Below, in pieces: positions 46,018 through 57,981 of a stretch of 64,000 bases of DNA. The DNA is taken from positions 620,001 to 684,000 of the forward strand of contig JAACJO010000016.1 in the NCBI GenBank assembly GCA_013368445.1, in the 5' to 3' direction. The position numbers were made by a program, and so were the translations under genes. The notes below the pieces were generated by a model. That model did not search any database. It had not been told where the DNA came from and saw nothing but the letters and a program-made list of their open reading frames with translations. The stretch comes from Leucocoprinus leucothites. Taxonomy: Eukaryota > Basidiomycota > Agaricomycetes > Agaricales > Agaricaceae. Each line of letters opens with the position of its first letter. Position 1 is the stretch's first letter.

Positions 46018-46772
46018 TATTACCCTGTGAGTGATTTTACCTTCAGGCAACCTAAATCTGATTCAAGAACAGAGTAAATAAGCTCGCTCAATACATTCGC
46101 GCTATGTTGTATAGAACGGTCCGGCACAATGTTTCGTTCCTTTCGTGATACTCCACTACTCCGACAGATATTTGCCGACACAACTCCGATTTTCTCTCCA
46201 TTCTACTTTCCCCAACCTTTATTGGTGGAAGGTCAGTTCCGGCGGCAGATCATCTACCACTCGGCCAAAACGGAAGTCCTGCGTGGACTCCGCTTTCTCT
46301 ATTAGATGCATCCTTAGGCTGTCACATGGTCGTTATGATCAAGGCGTTCCTAATGATGCACAAGATGCGCAGAAGTCTATTTTGTTGTTATTCATTGAAA
46401 ACCAAGCAGATGACTGATGACGAATAGCAAAAGACGGAAATAGGTCTCGGTTTGGCCGAACAAAGCTTTCGAGTCCCAGGATGGATTCATTGCTCAGGGT
46501 CACGCTTGTGTGTACTCACAACATCGCTCTCACTAGCATGTCATGTTTCTCTTTCTTGTACCGGCTTTCTCATCGCTAGCAATTACATATGGTCGTTATT
46601 TCTCCTTCCTGCTTCACTTCCTGCTTCATGAATGCCAAAATTCTCCATGAACCGCTTCATTTTTTCCGGTTGCACTCCTTGAAACGGCCCGTTTTTTCAT
46701 CCTGGCTACTTGCGCTGGAGCATAAATAAAGCACTAATTCCCAATTGACTGCATCGATTCAAACCTGACAAG
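46018..46772. other. intergenic, promoter of the GH12 gene
   Basis: 755 bp without a supported gene. A TATA-like GCATAAATAAAGC at about 46720 precedes the GH12 start by ~50 bp. Confidence 0.4.
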
Positions 46773-48115
46773 ATGAAGCTTTTGTCCTTGCTAACGCTCG
46801 CAGTGGCCGTCCTCGCTGTTCCTGTTAAGGAGGAAACGCGTTCATTAGAGAAACGCGGAGCAGTCCTTACTGCTCAATTCGCAACCGAATCAGAGGTACC
46901 ATCCTCACTTCATGTACACATTGATTTACTAATATCTGTTTCAGGCTAATGGGTTAGTGGTCATTGTGAAATCACGCAGGTGGTTTTGGTTCCAATGAAT
47001 CACTTGTGTTTAGCCGTTTCACCCTCGAGAACAATCTATGGGGTCAATCAGCTGCTACCAGTGGTATGCTTCGTCCATGCAATGATAATTCATTTTGAGT
47101 AATTGCCGGACAGGAAGTCAAAGTTCACAGGTAACAGCAACTAATGGTAACTCCATTACCTGGCATACAACCTATTCATGGGCGGGCGGTATGTCCTAGT
47201 CTGAATCTCAGAGGTATCCTGGTGTCCTGATTCAAAACTTTCAAGGACCCTTCAACGTTAAGAGTTGTATGTCTCTCTCTCTCCAAATAGCTCAAGTAAC
47301 CTTTTTTGTTTCTAATGGAATTCAATTTCATTATAGACGCGAACTTGGACCTCCGAGTTGGGCTAGGCAAGACTCTCAACCAGATTGGTTCAATTCCTGC
47401 TACCTGGTCCTGGAGCTATACCTCGGCTTCATCTGATCTTGTTGCTGATGTATCATACGACTTGTGGCTATCCAACGTTGCTGGTACTGGAGGTGCATCG
47501 TCAACGTCTACTTTCGAAATGTACGTGAACGACTCGACGTACTTCCAAAATATGTTTTACTTACACGCTCTGATCTCAGTATGATCTGGTTGAGTACCCG
47601 AGGAGGGTGAGTTTCAATCATCCTCAGTTCCGCCCGCTTGTAATGCTGAAAACGTTGTAATAGCGCTGGCCCAGCAGGATCCCAAATCGGTACAGCAAAG
47701 TATGCGAAATCTGATTGGCTCTTCATCGTGAATGTTCCGACTAAATCTCTGCGCCCTATAGCGTCAACGGTGTAAACTGGAGGTTGTTCAGAGGCACAGT
47801 CGCTACTTGGACCGTCATCTCCTTCGTTGCCCCCAACGAGCTCACCAACTTCAACCAGGACCTCAAACCGTTCTTCAGTTCGTCTAGTCCTCGAGAACTA
47901 TTTTTCTCAGCCCATCCTGACCGAGTCCCACAGCATACCTCACACAAAACCAGGGTGTACCTTCCAACCAGTTCCTCGTTCAAGCCCAAGGCGGTACCGA
48001 GCCTTTCATTGGTACGTGAACTCTGCTCTTGGAGGTAATACCAATGGCATGCTGAATTCTTGCTATAGGAAGCGCTACCCTTACTACGAACTCGTATTCC
48101 CTCTCTATCAACTAG
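46773..48115 (+). CDS. GH12 endo-beta-1,4-glucanase/xyloglucanase-like, possibly damaged
   Basis: Secreted: signal peptide [18 protein letters not shown] and a KR-type propeptide end. Short exons, one of only 8 nt, spell the GH12 fold: [100 protein letters not shown] (nucleophile Glu), [28 protein letters not shown], then [16 protein letters not shown] (acid/base Glu) and [14 protein letters not shown]. Between DLKPFF and NQFLVQ (47876-47955) no canonical intron keeps frame. The apparent continuation shifts by one base, and a 48-bp intron-like stretch starts with CT instead of GT. It may be a recent pseudogene, or may contain an error. Substrates would be glucan or xyloglucan of plant walls. 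Confidence 0.72.
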
Positions 48116-48310
48116 TTGCCTTCTTCCATATAGGCGGGAGAAGAATCAGATAAATCAGAGTCTTATTCCTTCAATATAGTAAGCAGCGAATGCGAAGTGA
48201 ATGACTGAATTCGACTAGTTAAGTCCAAGAAAATGAGTATGAATAGGAAACCCTCCTCCAATCACCAGTGACCACGATCAATAATAGTTACAGCCACTAG
48301 CAGTGGAGTC

Positions 48311-50983
48311 TCACACCCTCTTCGGTGGTTCACCAGTGGTAGTGTTCCATTGGTCGCCAGGCGGGACCTCCCAATCACCATGACAATCCCATATCCAATC
48401 CGTACTCTTAATCATCTCACGCATGCCCTCAACAAAAGTTGCAACAGGGCACATGCCATCCTCCTGCTCTGGGCAGCCCTTAATACCCGTCAATGGTACA
48501 ACACCGTCGTTGATGATGATACGAATTTGCGGTTCAGGGTGGGATGTACATTCGAGAACTGAATAAGGATAAACGGAGGTTAGATTCAGCCCCGCGGTAT
48601 ACTGAGGGATTGGATCGGCTTACGCTGGAAGTGCATGTTCGTAGCGAAAGGTGCGAGCTCCGACACGCGGAACTTGCGGTTCTCGGGGATGTGCGTATAT
48701 GGCAGTGGACCTTGCTCAGCGAAAGTAGTCAAATTAAGTGCGGTGATAACTGTAGAAGGGAGGCATGCCACATCAGTTCTCAAACTTCACCGCATCACGC
48801 GCCAAAAGCAAAGACTTACTGTTGAGTACGACAACCTCATGAGTAGCATCAACATAGAGACTTTGATCAAGAGGGAAAGTGATAGGGTTATCATCCAAAG
48901 TCGCGTTGGTAGACGAATTGTGGACAGCAATTGGTGTATGAGTGAGACGAGCGACGAGTTCTTGGATCCAGCCGATTCCTAGGACGCGTGCAACGGGAGA
49001 ACCGAATCCATTGCCATACCAGAAGAAGAGGTCCAATCTAGAAGTAGATAAAGCAGTGAGACGAGGATTTCGTGGTAACACGAGGTGTTAGATGCTTACG
49101 CGTAGTCGAAGCCTTCCCATTCCTCTTCGGTGAAGAGTTCGCAGAATTTGCTGTAGCCAAGAGCAACGGTCTAAGACACTATGTGACTTCAGGACCTCTA
49201 CTGGAGGCGCAAACAAAACTCACCTCATAAGCGCACATCTGTTGCATGGTGAAAACATCTTCAACCGTCAGGTCGAATCCTTTGATCTCCTTAGTCAAAC
49301 GCTTGTGAGCATCCTGCAGGTAAATTTCTGCCCAGCGCTGATTATACCACACGCCACGATCGCCCTTTTCGTTTATATTCGCGTTAGGGCAAGTTTTATA
49401 GGGAGCGAGGGTATTATTGAACTACCGAGCAAGATGAGTGCACATAGATCACGAGATGGTCGATTGACATACCCCCTTCTGTTCAATGGTAATAGATTGT
49501 TGGTATTGACCATCGTATGGCCAACCGAAGAAGCCGAGGGCAAAGTTCCTTGCGGATGCGAGCATGCGGTCCCTGAGACTTCATTAGCGAAGGAGAGTCA
49601 AAGCTTTGGGATGTTCATTCCGTACTGAGATTCTGTTCGGAATACAGGAATGGTATTGGTCTCGGTGAAGTTCTCGAGTAAGAAGCCATACTTGATGCGC
49701 ATCGTGACACCCAGGTCGACTGTGAGTTGAGGTTAGAGGCTTATGGGAGGATATGGGAGGAGGAAGCTAGAATACTAACAGAGTTGTTGACGCCCGAACG
49801 GAGTGAGGACTAGGGGGGAAATGGATTAGACTATGAGTTATTGACAGTCTCAAAGACACTCACGCTCAGCACCGAGTTTGTACGTCCTAGTGGGTGCATC
49901 ATGTTAATCCGAGCAGTTCTCAAAGGCAATGTGATTGAGAATACAGACCAGTCGTTCAAAAAAGTCAGCTTGCCGGACCCTGTCCAGTGTTGAGTGTTTT
50001 CGTGAAACTTCTTAGCAAGCCTTGCGGGGCCGCCATACCTAGCTATCAAAAAGGGTCTATATTAGCACTCGATTAGCACCAACATCTACAGTGAACTCAC
50101 CCCACTCAGTAGGATATCTGGCACCATGACGGTGCAAGAAATGCAAACCAGTCACACGACATGTATCTGGTGCTTCAACTCCCGAGTCCAGACCAAATCC
50201 GCCCCGCTCGATCGAGTACCATGGAGAAAGGTTCCCCCACTTCTCCAGCATGTTGAACTTTCTCTTCTTCCCTTTCCCGTGCTTCAACTCCTTCTCATCT
50301 TCGTCCTCATCATCGTCATCGTCATCGTCATCATCACTGTCTTCTTCTGTTTCCATCTCGGAAGTGTGGTGGTGGTGACCATGGTGCGATTTATCTAGTT
50401 CGGTAGGCACGACAAGTTGTGGAGCACCAGTATGCATTGGCCATGCAGGAGCGGTCGCTACGATAGCTGGCTCAGCACCTGTCGGCGTTGCTCCAGCATA
50501 TCCCACGTCAGAAGGGAAGAGTTCCGGGAACTTGTTCGTTGGTTTTGTTGGGGGAAAATGATGTACTTCAGAGGACCCGACGTAAGGAGGGACAGCCTGA
50601 GCATCCACATTGTTGACGCTGTCATTACCCGAGGAAGGCTTGGGGGTGGAACAATGTACAATAATGAGCTGCATTATGACCGTGCACAATACCCCAACAG
50701 CAAATGCGCCGATAAGCTGGGCCCAATATGACGCGCCCGACATCTTCTTGGTTCCAACATGGTATGCGTCGGGTTTTGTTGGAGATACGACTCCATCTTC
50801 AGCACCAGAGTTCGACGAGTCGTGTTTCGCTCCCTGTTGAGTGCTTTCAGAGGCCTGGCCGCGTTCCGAGGTGGTCAGCAAAGCCTGGTTCTCGTCCATG
50901 CCGTCGTAGCCCTCTTCCTCATCGTGGAAAGGGGCAGGTCTGCCCAAACCACCTTCAACGCCCGAACTAGATGGTGTGGGCAT
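48311..50983 (-). CDS. membrane-anchored histidine acid phosphatase (phytase-like)
   Basis: The first exon starts MPTPSSSGVEGG and encodes a long hydrophilic cytosolic N-terminus, one membrane helix (YWAQLIGAFAVGVLCTVIMQLIIVH, about residues 85-110), a His-rich SHHGHHHHTSEME, an Asp/Glu run and then the catalytic motif LHFLHRHGARYPTEWG. Later exons give LFFWYGNGFGSPVARVLG, the proton-donor region LYVDATHEVVVLN (HE in place of HD), HIPENRKFRVSELAPFATNM, VLECTSHPEPQIRIIIND and CPVATFVEGMREMI. This is the fungal histidine acid phosphatase/phytase fold, but as a type II membrane protein and not a secreted enzyme. Internal exon borders (about ten small introns) are approximate. Confidence 0.82.
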
Positions 50984-51439
50984 TTTCTAGCAGAAGTACG
51001 CCTCGAAGGAAGCGAGAAATGCTCTCAGGAGCAGAAATTGGGGTTGTGGTTTGGAGTTGGAAGAGGAAGAGCTAAAGTACCTGTGGACAGCGTATATGGA
51101 GGGTTGGATCTCGGAATTTTGATGTGACTTCATAACGTTATTAGCCCTTCTTCCCGACCAATCACCACGCTTACGTTTAATCTCGATTCTCAGGTGAAAT
51201 CTGGACTGGACCGCTCTGATGCTCTCTAGAGGACTTCAACATGGATTCTGCTTGAACCAAACAGCGTTGTCACCGTTGCTAAAGCCTAGGATATCTCCTG
51301 GTGATTCAAGAATCTGGTGATCTGGCCGGAAAAATCAAGATAAAGCAAAACCTTTATCGCGCTCGATTCAATAGATTATGCATGCTTCTCAAAAACCCGT
51401 ATACAAAATAATATACAACTAGGCAACCAAAACCAAAAA
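50984..51439. other. intergenic between phosphatase and P450 genes
   Basis: Contains the phosphatase promoter and the 3' end of the P450 gene. No gene or repeat supported. Confidence 0.4.
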
Positions 51440-53835
51440 CTAATCCACACGCACATATGGCTTAACCAGCAACGGCATCTGGTTTCCCGCCTTGGGCTCA
51501 CTGATCAAATAAGGTCGTTGTACAAACATACCCCTCTTCCCAATCTGACTAGCTGCAACACCCAGCTCGAATTCGAACGCCCGTACTAGTGTGAATAGGA
51601 GTGCTTTTATCCTAGAAGTGACAAAAATATATTATCAGTAAAACTATCACAGAAAAAAGCGAAGGAGGCCGAGGACTATTACCCACTCGACAAGAGAGAA
51701 TCGATATCCAATGCATGCACGTGGTCCACCGAGGAATGTAAGCATATGCCCCCATACACCTGGGATGTGGCTAACAGCATCTGGTGGTGACTCCCAACGT
51801 TCAGGTCTACATATCTCAATGAGCAACCCACAAGCTCTGGAAAAGAGGGATGATACACATACTTGAACTCTCGAGCATCCGAACCCCACAATTGTTCCGA
51901 TCTGTTAACCGCCAAAATTGGTACGAACACTGTCTGTCCCTTTCGCACCCTTCATGAATAGAAGTACGCCAATCAGTTGCAAAGTCCTGTCATAACCAAA
52001 TTCGCGGCTGATGAACTCACAGAATGCTATCCCTTACGCTCCCTTTCTTGTCAACAAAAGGTGTAGCGAGCGGCACAACGTCATCTTTTACGGCTACCCG
52101 AATTGTACCGGCTACTGGTGCATGTACGCGTAGGGTCTCGCGAACCACTGCGTCGAGATATGGTAGAGAATTGAGTTCGTCCATGGTTGGATTGTCTGTT
52201 TGGATAGTAAATAATTCTTCACGTAATTTGTTTTGGACGTCGGGTTGGAGTGAGAGCGAGTGGAGGGCCCATGTTGCTGCGTTACTAGGATTGTCAAGAA
52301 AAAAAGATGAGCATGTGCGTTGATTGTATGGCATATTGGACCAACCTGGTGGTTTCATGACCGGCGACGAGGAATGTAGGAACCTCTGCAACCCTCCATA
52401 AGCTGTCTATTCAATCTGAGTTGAGAAACGAAACTCACGAGCAAGGACATCTTCATCGCTCATCCTCTGATGGTCCGCAATTTCAGTGGACATATTAGCC
52501 TTGAGAAGCAATGACAATAGATCTCTCCTTCCAAACCGTTCATTCTTCTCCCCGTCAACATCCTGCAAAGCCGCCCTACTCTCCTTCAGTAATTGACTGC
52601 CAATCCGATCCATGGTAGCCCGAGCATTTTTCCTTGCTTTATTACCCCCACCCGAGAGAGGCTATCAGAGGAAATCACATACGACAGCGTCAATGTCCGA
52701 AAAACACACCATCAAAGTGCAGACTCACGACGAGGAAACCGAACCTTCCGAGCAAGCCCCGCAATATTATGAGAATGGGCGTGCCTGGCCCGGCGCTGAA
52801 CATAGCACTGAACGCCTCGTTGAGCTCGTTCTTCTGTTCCGATAAGGAGTTGAAATTGTAGTTGAACCCTAAATCACATTCAGTGTCAGCAGCCGCTCAC
52901 TCATGATACATTACTCTTTAGCAGGGCTCACCAGCAAGTCCGATGACGTCCAACGTCATCTTGCTTAAGCCAGACATGACATTGACCCTCGCTTGAGTTT
53001 TCTCTCTTTCCTTGGCGTCTACAGCCCAGACATCCCTTAACTGCAATCAAATGAATACCTGTAGTAACGATTGTAAATGAATGCGTGAGCTCACCTCGAG
53101 CGCTTTCTCTACAAAGATCTCAGTTAATTCTCGGATTTGTGATGCTCCGAAAGCAGGGTTCTGTGGGGAGGGACCAAGATAGGGTCAGATAAACTTCTCT
53201 ACATGAGAGGAATAGAGCGGCGGCGCTTGAGTGAGTGGGACAAACTCACCATAACCCTTCGCTAAATAATGTTCAAATTCACATCAGCGGAGAGTATCAA
53301 CAATGAATAAAAGGCTGGTCGAACCTGTTCGCGGTGTTTTGCTCCTTCGGTGACGAGTACGCCTGGACAAAAATACATCAAGCAAGTATCGTGAAAGCTG
53401 AGAGAGAAGCCATACCATCACCCACAAGCATACTCAAGAAAGATTTGGATTCCTCAGGCTTTTCATAAATGTGACTATTCATCATGATATGGTTCAAGGC
53501 TTTCAAATCCATCGTAAACAATCTCGACATCTAAGAAAATCCAGTCATTTCAGGGACCTTCGTGTAAGACAAAAACATCCAGGACACTCACCCAGAAAGA
53601 CATTGTATTTAATCGTGCTACCATACTCGTTCACCCACCTTTCATGCATGACTGAGTTCTCCGCATCCCAAATCTGCCGCGTGTTTCAATACAGCCAGCT
53701 AGGACTTGGTGGGCCCGGACAATCTCTGAGAGGATTGGAGATGTATTCTCTCCACACGAATCTCAAGAGTTTGTAAAAGGCGAAGGTGCCGAGGGTCAAA
53801 GCAAGGGGCGAGAGCAGCTTGACGAGTGCGTTCAT
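51440..53835 (-). CDS. cytochrome P450 monooxygenase (copy 1)
   Basis: A multi-exon gene from [20 protein letters not shown] (53835) to [10 protein letters not shown] (stop 51440-51442). The order is typical of a microsomal P450: N-terminal membrane anchor, Pro hinge [13 protein letters not shown]-helix oxygen motif [10 protein letters not shown] (about 52360), ExxR helix [14 protein letters not shown], and the heme loop [20 protein letters not shown] with the Cys ligand. Each exon has a clear counterpart in the P450 at 61790, so the two are recent paralogs. Substrate unknown. It lies tail-to-head with membrane-protein copy C on the same strand. Confidence 0.85.
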
Positions 53836-54661
53836 GGTAGGGGCTGAAGAAAAGGTTATCCCTGGAAGGGTAATAGGTAGCTTTGGAGCGTGTATTATCG
53901 ACATGGATATTATCCCTCAAGTAAGGAGCTGGTGGTGTGTAGGTGTCCTGACTGTCGAGGTCCATAAGATGAGTCCTATTTATAAAGCTGTTGAGAATAT
54001 ATTCTTATAGACCGCAGCTGGCTTCGGCTCATGGCGCGTCTTCAAGGCTATATGACTACCAGCTGGATGTCTATCAGGGTGGAGAAAAGAGGGGAATGAG
54101 AGGAGATGAGAGGGAACTCGATGTGATGTCTGCGCATTGACGCCAGTGGCAAAAGCTGCCGACTGAATTCGGATACCTGCTGCCGTGTCAATGCCGAATA
54201 GCTCGCGTCACATACTAATTCTTCACTCCTTTACTGCAAGTGTCGATCACAGCTCGAAGCTTCAATGACACTTGATCCTAAGCGAAACTTCTACCCAGTT
54301 CACTGTTCCTATATGGACAGAACGAGTCGCCAGACTCACTAGGACAACCAAGAGAAAATTTTGTTCACAAGAAATTTTTTATTCTCCTTCATCCTTCATG
54401 GGTAAATGACTGGCTTTCAGTGCTTTGAGGCTGAGTCCTTTTAATATCCAAGTCTTTTTCTCAGAAGGCATTTTGATTATCTATTAGCGAAGGTTTTCTG
54501 AACCATTTCCTTGCGTCTCCGAGCTTACGATAACCCAAATCCCGGTCCCAATCATAGTCAAATGGGGAGACAGGTGTATCTGAACCCAAGTTCCATTCTA
54601 CCGCAAAGAGCGCTATCCTAATCTGGCTTGTGGGCTGCTCTAGCCTTGTAAAATAAAATTA
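53836..54661. other. intergenic, shared 3' flank of copy C membrane gene
   Basis: 54240-54660 is homologous to 57525-57981, the 3' flank of copy D (for example CGATCACAGCTCGAAGC / TGATCACGGCTCGAAGC and GTGCTTTGAGGCTGAGT). This places the edge of the duplicated unit near 54.23 kb. No gene seen. Confidence 0.55.
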
Positions 54662-55787
54662 TCAAGCCTCCTCTAGGAAGCTCACATGTTCTTTCGGTTG
54701 GTTGCCCCGGTCAGAGCCGCGACTTTGTGCCACGAGCTCTTCCTCCTGCCTCTGACTGAATGCTCTACCCAAAGCGACCTGGTGAATGATAATGACGGAC
54801 GCAAAGGCCTAAAACAAATTTCCACAGTGAGAAATCGGTCACAGGAAGACGGATTGTCTGGTCTACCTGTCCCACGACTGCAACTGGTGTTATAATATAA
54901 CCGAACAACTCCCCAAGTCCGATCCCTACAGCAGCAGCGATCGTGATGGGCACGTTAATGGCAGCTGATTCCAACAAGATGTTGACGATATCGAGATACC
55001 GCGAAGTATCGGCCTTTCCTCCGACAAGTGTTTTTACAACCTTCGTGTAACTGAGTAGTCGAATTGCGATGAACAATGCAGCGTAGATGTTAAGGACAAC
55101 GTTAGAGATGAGTGCAGTCGCCTGAAGCACAGAGCTAAGTCGCTCGAGCAATGGCAGTCGCGCGTCTGTCCGGAATAGTACTAATGGTGGCACTGCACAT
55201 CCTGTGACTGTGAAATGGGCTCATTAAGTGCTGTATCAACGGGACTACTTCAAATGTTGCTTCGCACCTGCGGTCACGACCCACAAACAAGCAGGGAAGA
55301 TCCAAAATATATTCTGCCATCTTTTCGGGTTATGATACAAAGCGAGCCTTTGTACCATGTAGCAGCGCCAGACCTGGAAATGGGTCAGAAGAAATTGCTC
55401 AGAAGTACTGCTCAGTAGACATACCAGTAACCCATCAGTCAGGGACCCTACAAGTACTGGGGTTAAGTCAACAAAGAAAGTCAAAAAACCGAAGGTTCTA
55501 TCCGCTTGGCTTGGTGTTGAATGAATGTAGAAAATGACGAAGGCGTTAGAGTTGATAAACTCTGCTACGACAAACGGTATTACAAGAAAGAGGAGTGCTA
55601 CGATGTACACCCGAAGCAGACGATGTTGCTTCCGTGTTCGAGAGTCATGGCCTCCAGATAGAAGGAAGAGACATGAAATCCCGAAAGATATCAGTCCACC
55701 AGTAAGTAGAATACCAATAGACAACCCGATGCCATACATCAGCTGGACATGCATGTTATAATAGACGTCTTGGATAGTGAACGACAT
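54662..55787 (-). CDS. multi-pass membrane protein, copy C
   Basis: Four exons as in copy A. It begins MSFTIQDVYYNMHVQLMYGIG, followed by LSIGILLTGGLISFGISCLFLL, RLLRVYIVALLFLVIPFVVAEFI, the WRCYMVQRLALYHNPKRW loop, IFWIFPACLWVVTA, VLQATALISNVVLNIYAALFIAIRLL, KADTSRYLDIVNILLESAAINVP and the tail RAFSQRQEEELVAQ ending SFLEEA. Splice positions are conserved, and the intron after LWVVTA contains stops in some copies, which confirms it as an intron. The C-terminal tail differs from copies A and B but matches D, grouping C with D. Confidence 0.75.
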
Positions 55788-57454
55788 GCTCCTTTGGGAT
55801 TCGTCTTAATCGAGAAAAGGAGGAAAGAGGGACGATGGTAAGAGAGCTGCCTGTTGATGCCTAGTCGTCCACGAATTTGAAGGGGTTACTTATCAGGCCT
55901 CAGAGAGTGCCCAACCTTCATTCAAGAACTCCTTGAAACACCAGTGACTTGAGGAAGCCTTAGGGAGCGCCTGATCCGATATACTTGACTTCTTGAAACA
56001 CGAGTGACTTCAGCGCTCAGTGGGGGATGATAATGGCCGCTGATCGTGATATGAATAGCGCCCTCGGAGCGATGATATGAAGCTGGTTCTTACTGCATCG
56101 CAACGGACGAGAATAGTCAAGACTGCTAGCTTCGGTGCATCTTTTGTCTGCGGGCGGGAGAATGAGAATTATACCTTGGTTGACACCTTGACGACATTAT
56201 CCTGAATTGCGATCAACTAATGACATATCGTGCGTTTATCTAATTTCATGGGAGGGGCCATAGACTATCCTGAATTTAACAAGAATTTGAGATTTCTTTA
56301 GCTGAGCTTTGATAGAATTATAGAGTGATTTGCCTCGTCTATGGCTATAACCTGTAATACGATACAAGCGTCGATCAGTACAAGGATCACCAGGGAGTGT
56401 TCGGCGCAAAGGAGGGAAAAGATGGACGATATGAACAATATCAGAGACAGGGATGATGTACCAAATGGCGGCATACCCGAAAGGATGATCCCCCGGGCCT
56501 GACGCTTGTCCATGAGATATCTTGTACATAGGGCGAGCAAGTCCATAGCAGCGGGAAAAGGTGTGTACCAGTCCGCGCAGGCCAGATGCTCTGCTACGTC
56601 CCAATTCTGAAAGACGATGAATCTAATAGATGAGGGTAGTGGGAAAACTGTACAGGCACGCCCGGGCCCGACCCGAGGGGCCGATGAATCAAAAATAGTC
56701 AGAGTTGAAGGCAGTTCAGGAAACAAATGTCCATACCACGAGGCCCATCCCGTTCTTAGGAGTACTCAAATTGATCAGTGTATTGAAATGCGGGGCGATG
56801 CCACACCCAGAGACTATGGACTCAGGGGCATCTGAACACCTCAAATTTCTCACTGGTTATGTGGCAGCGATGAATGGGATATGGGAACGATAAACCGAAA
56901 ATAGACCTTTTGAAGAATGGGGCGTCATATTTTTCAGCAATATTATCAAGCGAGACCCTTCTGATGCTTAGCCGTTGCGAGAGGTGGATAATTCGTGTGG
57001 CTGCCCAGGCGTAACCCGACCATCAACACGCCACTTGAATCTTGATGATTGCTCGCGCCGGAAAATCTTCTATTTGCATTCCAGTCAGATAACGTGTGAG
57101 TGCATCTCTTTCTAGTCAGATGGCGACAACGTGGCTTGCATGTCCCAGCTCGGGCGCTGGACTTAGGGTCGGACTGTTGTTGGTCGTGATTCCTTGAGTT
57201 TGGTTGACTTGCTATGGTTTCAGCGGAGTGTAGTCGTGTGATCCACCCTGCATTGTAAGAAGTTGTCAGCTATGAGTATACAAACAGCTACACAAAGCAA
57301 CCTGATAGCTGGCAATACCCGCTGCTTAGTAGGTTTTCGTGTTTGAGCATTTATATATTGGAAGGACAAATACGAGTGAGGTGTTACTGCAGTGATTTTG
57401 GAGTGCTATCGGTTATTTTTGGCAGGGACTTGAAATATATAGCAGTGGTTTTGA
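55788..57454. other. intergenic of the duplicated unit; no certain gene
   Basis: Homologous in order to 59096-61921, minus the transposon present there. 56240-56380 matches 59500-59663, and 56940-57450 matches 61260-61700. A minus frame at 56726-56298 contains a hydrophobic run (LSLILFISSIFSLLCAEHSLVILVLID) and could be a decayed membrane gene. It is largely missing in the other unit, and I do not call it a gene. Confidence 0.45.
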
Positions 57455-57513
57455 TGTTCGTACGAGCATGAACAAGAGAGCTTTCATCCTACAAATTACG
57501 GAGTGCCTGATTA
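57455..57513 (-). pseudogene. residual fragment of a cytochrome P450 gene (~60 bp)
   Basis: TACGAGCATGAACAAGAGAG followed by CTTTCATCCTACAAATTACG matches the end of the penultimate exon and the start of the last intron of the P450 at about 61922-61982. It encodes MKALLFMLVR, compared with [10 protein letters not shown] there and the equivalent in copy 1. Nothing of the remaining P450 gene precedes or follows it. The 3' flank of the P450 is present to its left and the 3' flank of membrane gene D to its right, so the gene was deleted from the middle duplicated unit. Confidence 0.65.
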
Positions 57514-57981
57514 ACGTACAGTAAGTGCTGATCACGGCTCGAAGCTCCAATGATAGTTGATCCCAAGTGAAGCCTCCACTGGAACCCAGTGCACCGTTCC
57601 CAGTATCGATCAACTTACGAATCGTCAGACCTACTAGGACAACCAGGATAATTTTTTGTTCACAAAAATATTTTCTTCTCCTTCATCTCTCATAGGTTGA
57701 ATGATTGGCTTTTAGTGCTTTGAGGCTGAGTACTTTCAGTATTTAAGCCCTCTTCTTAAAATGCTTTTTGGATTACTTAGCGAAGGTCTTTTGAGCCATT
57801 CCCTTGCGTCTCTGAGCTTACAATAAATAACCCAAATCCTGGCCCCAATCACAGTCAAGTATCCTGTATGGGAATTCCACATGGGAGGTGAAAGTGCATC
57901 CGAACCCATGTTCCACTCTACCACAGAGATCGATATCCCAACCTGACTTGCGAACTCCTCCCGATTTGTGGAATGAAATTA
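57514..57981. other. 3' flank of membrane gene copy D
   Basis: Homologous to 54240-54661. No gene. The junction with the P450 fragment at about 57514-57525 is the probable deletion or duplication breakpoint. Confidence 0.5.

Noticed and set aside
56298..56726. Possible membrane-protein gene with a long hydrophobic run
   Set aside because: Not conserved in the sister unit, no splice partners and no family recognised; kept only as a note in the intergenic entry.
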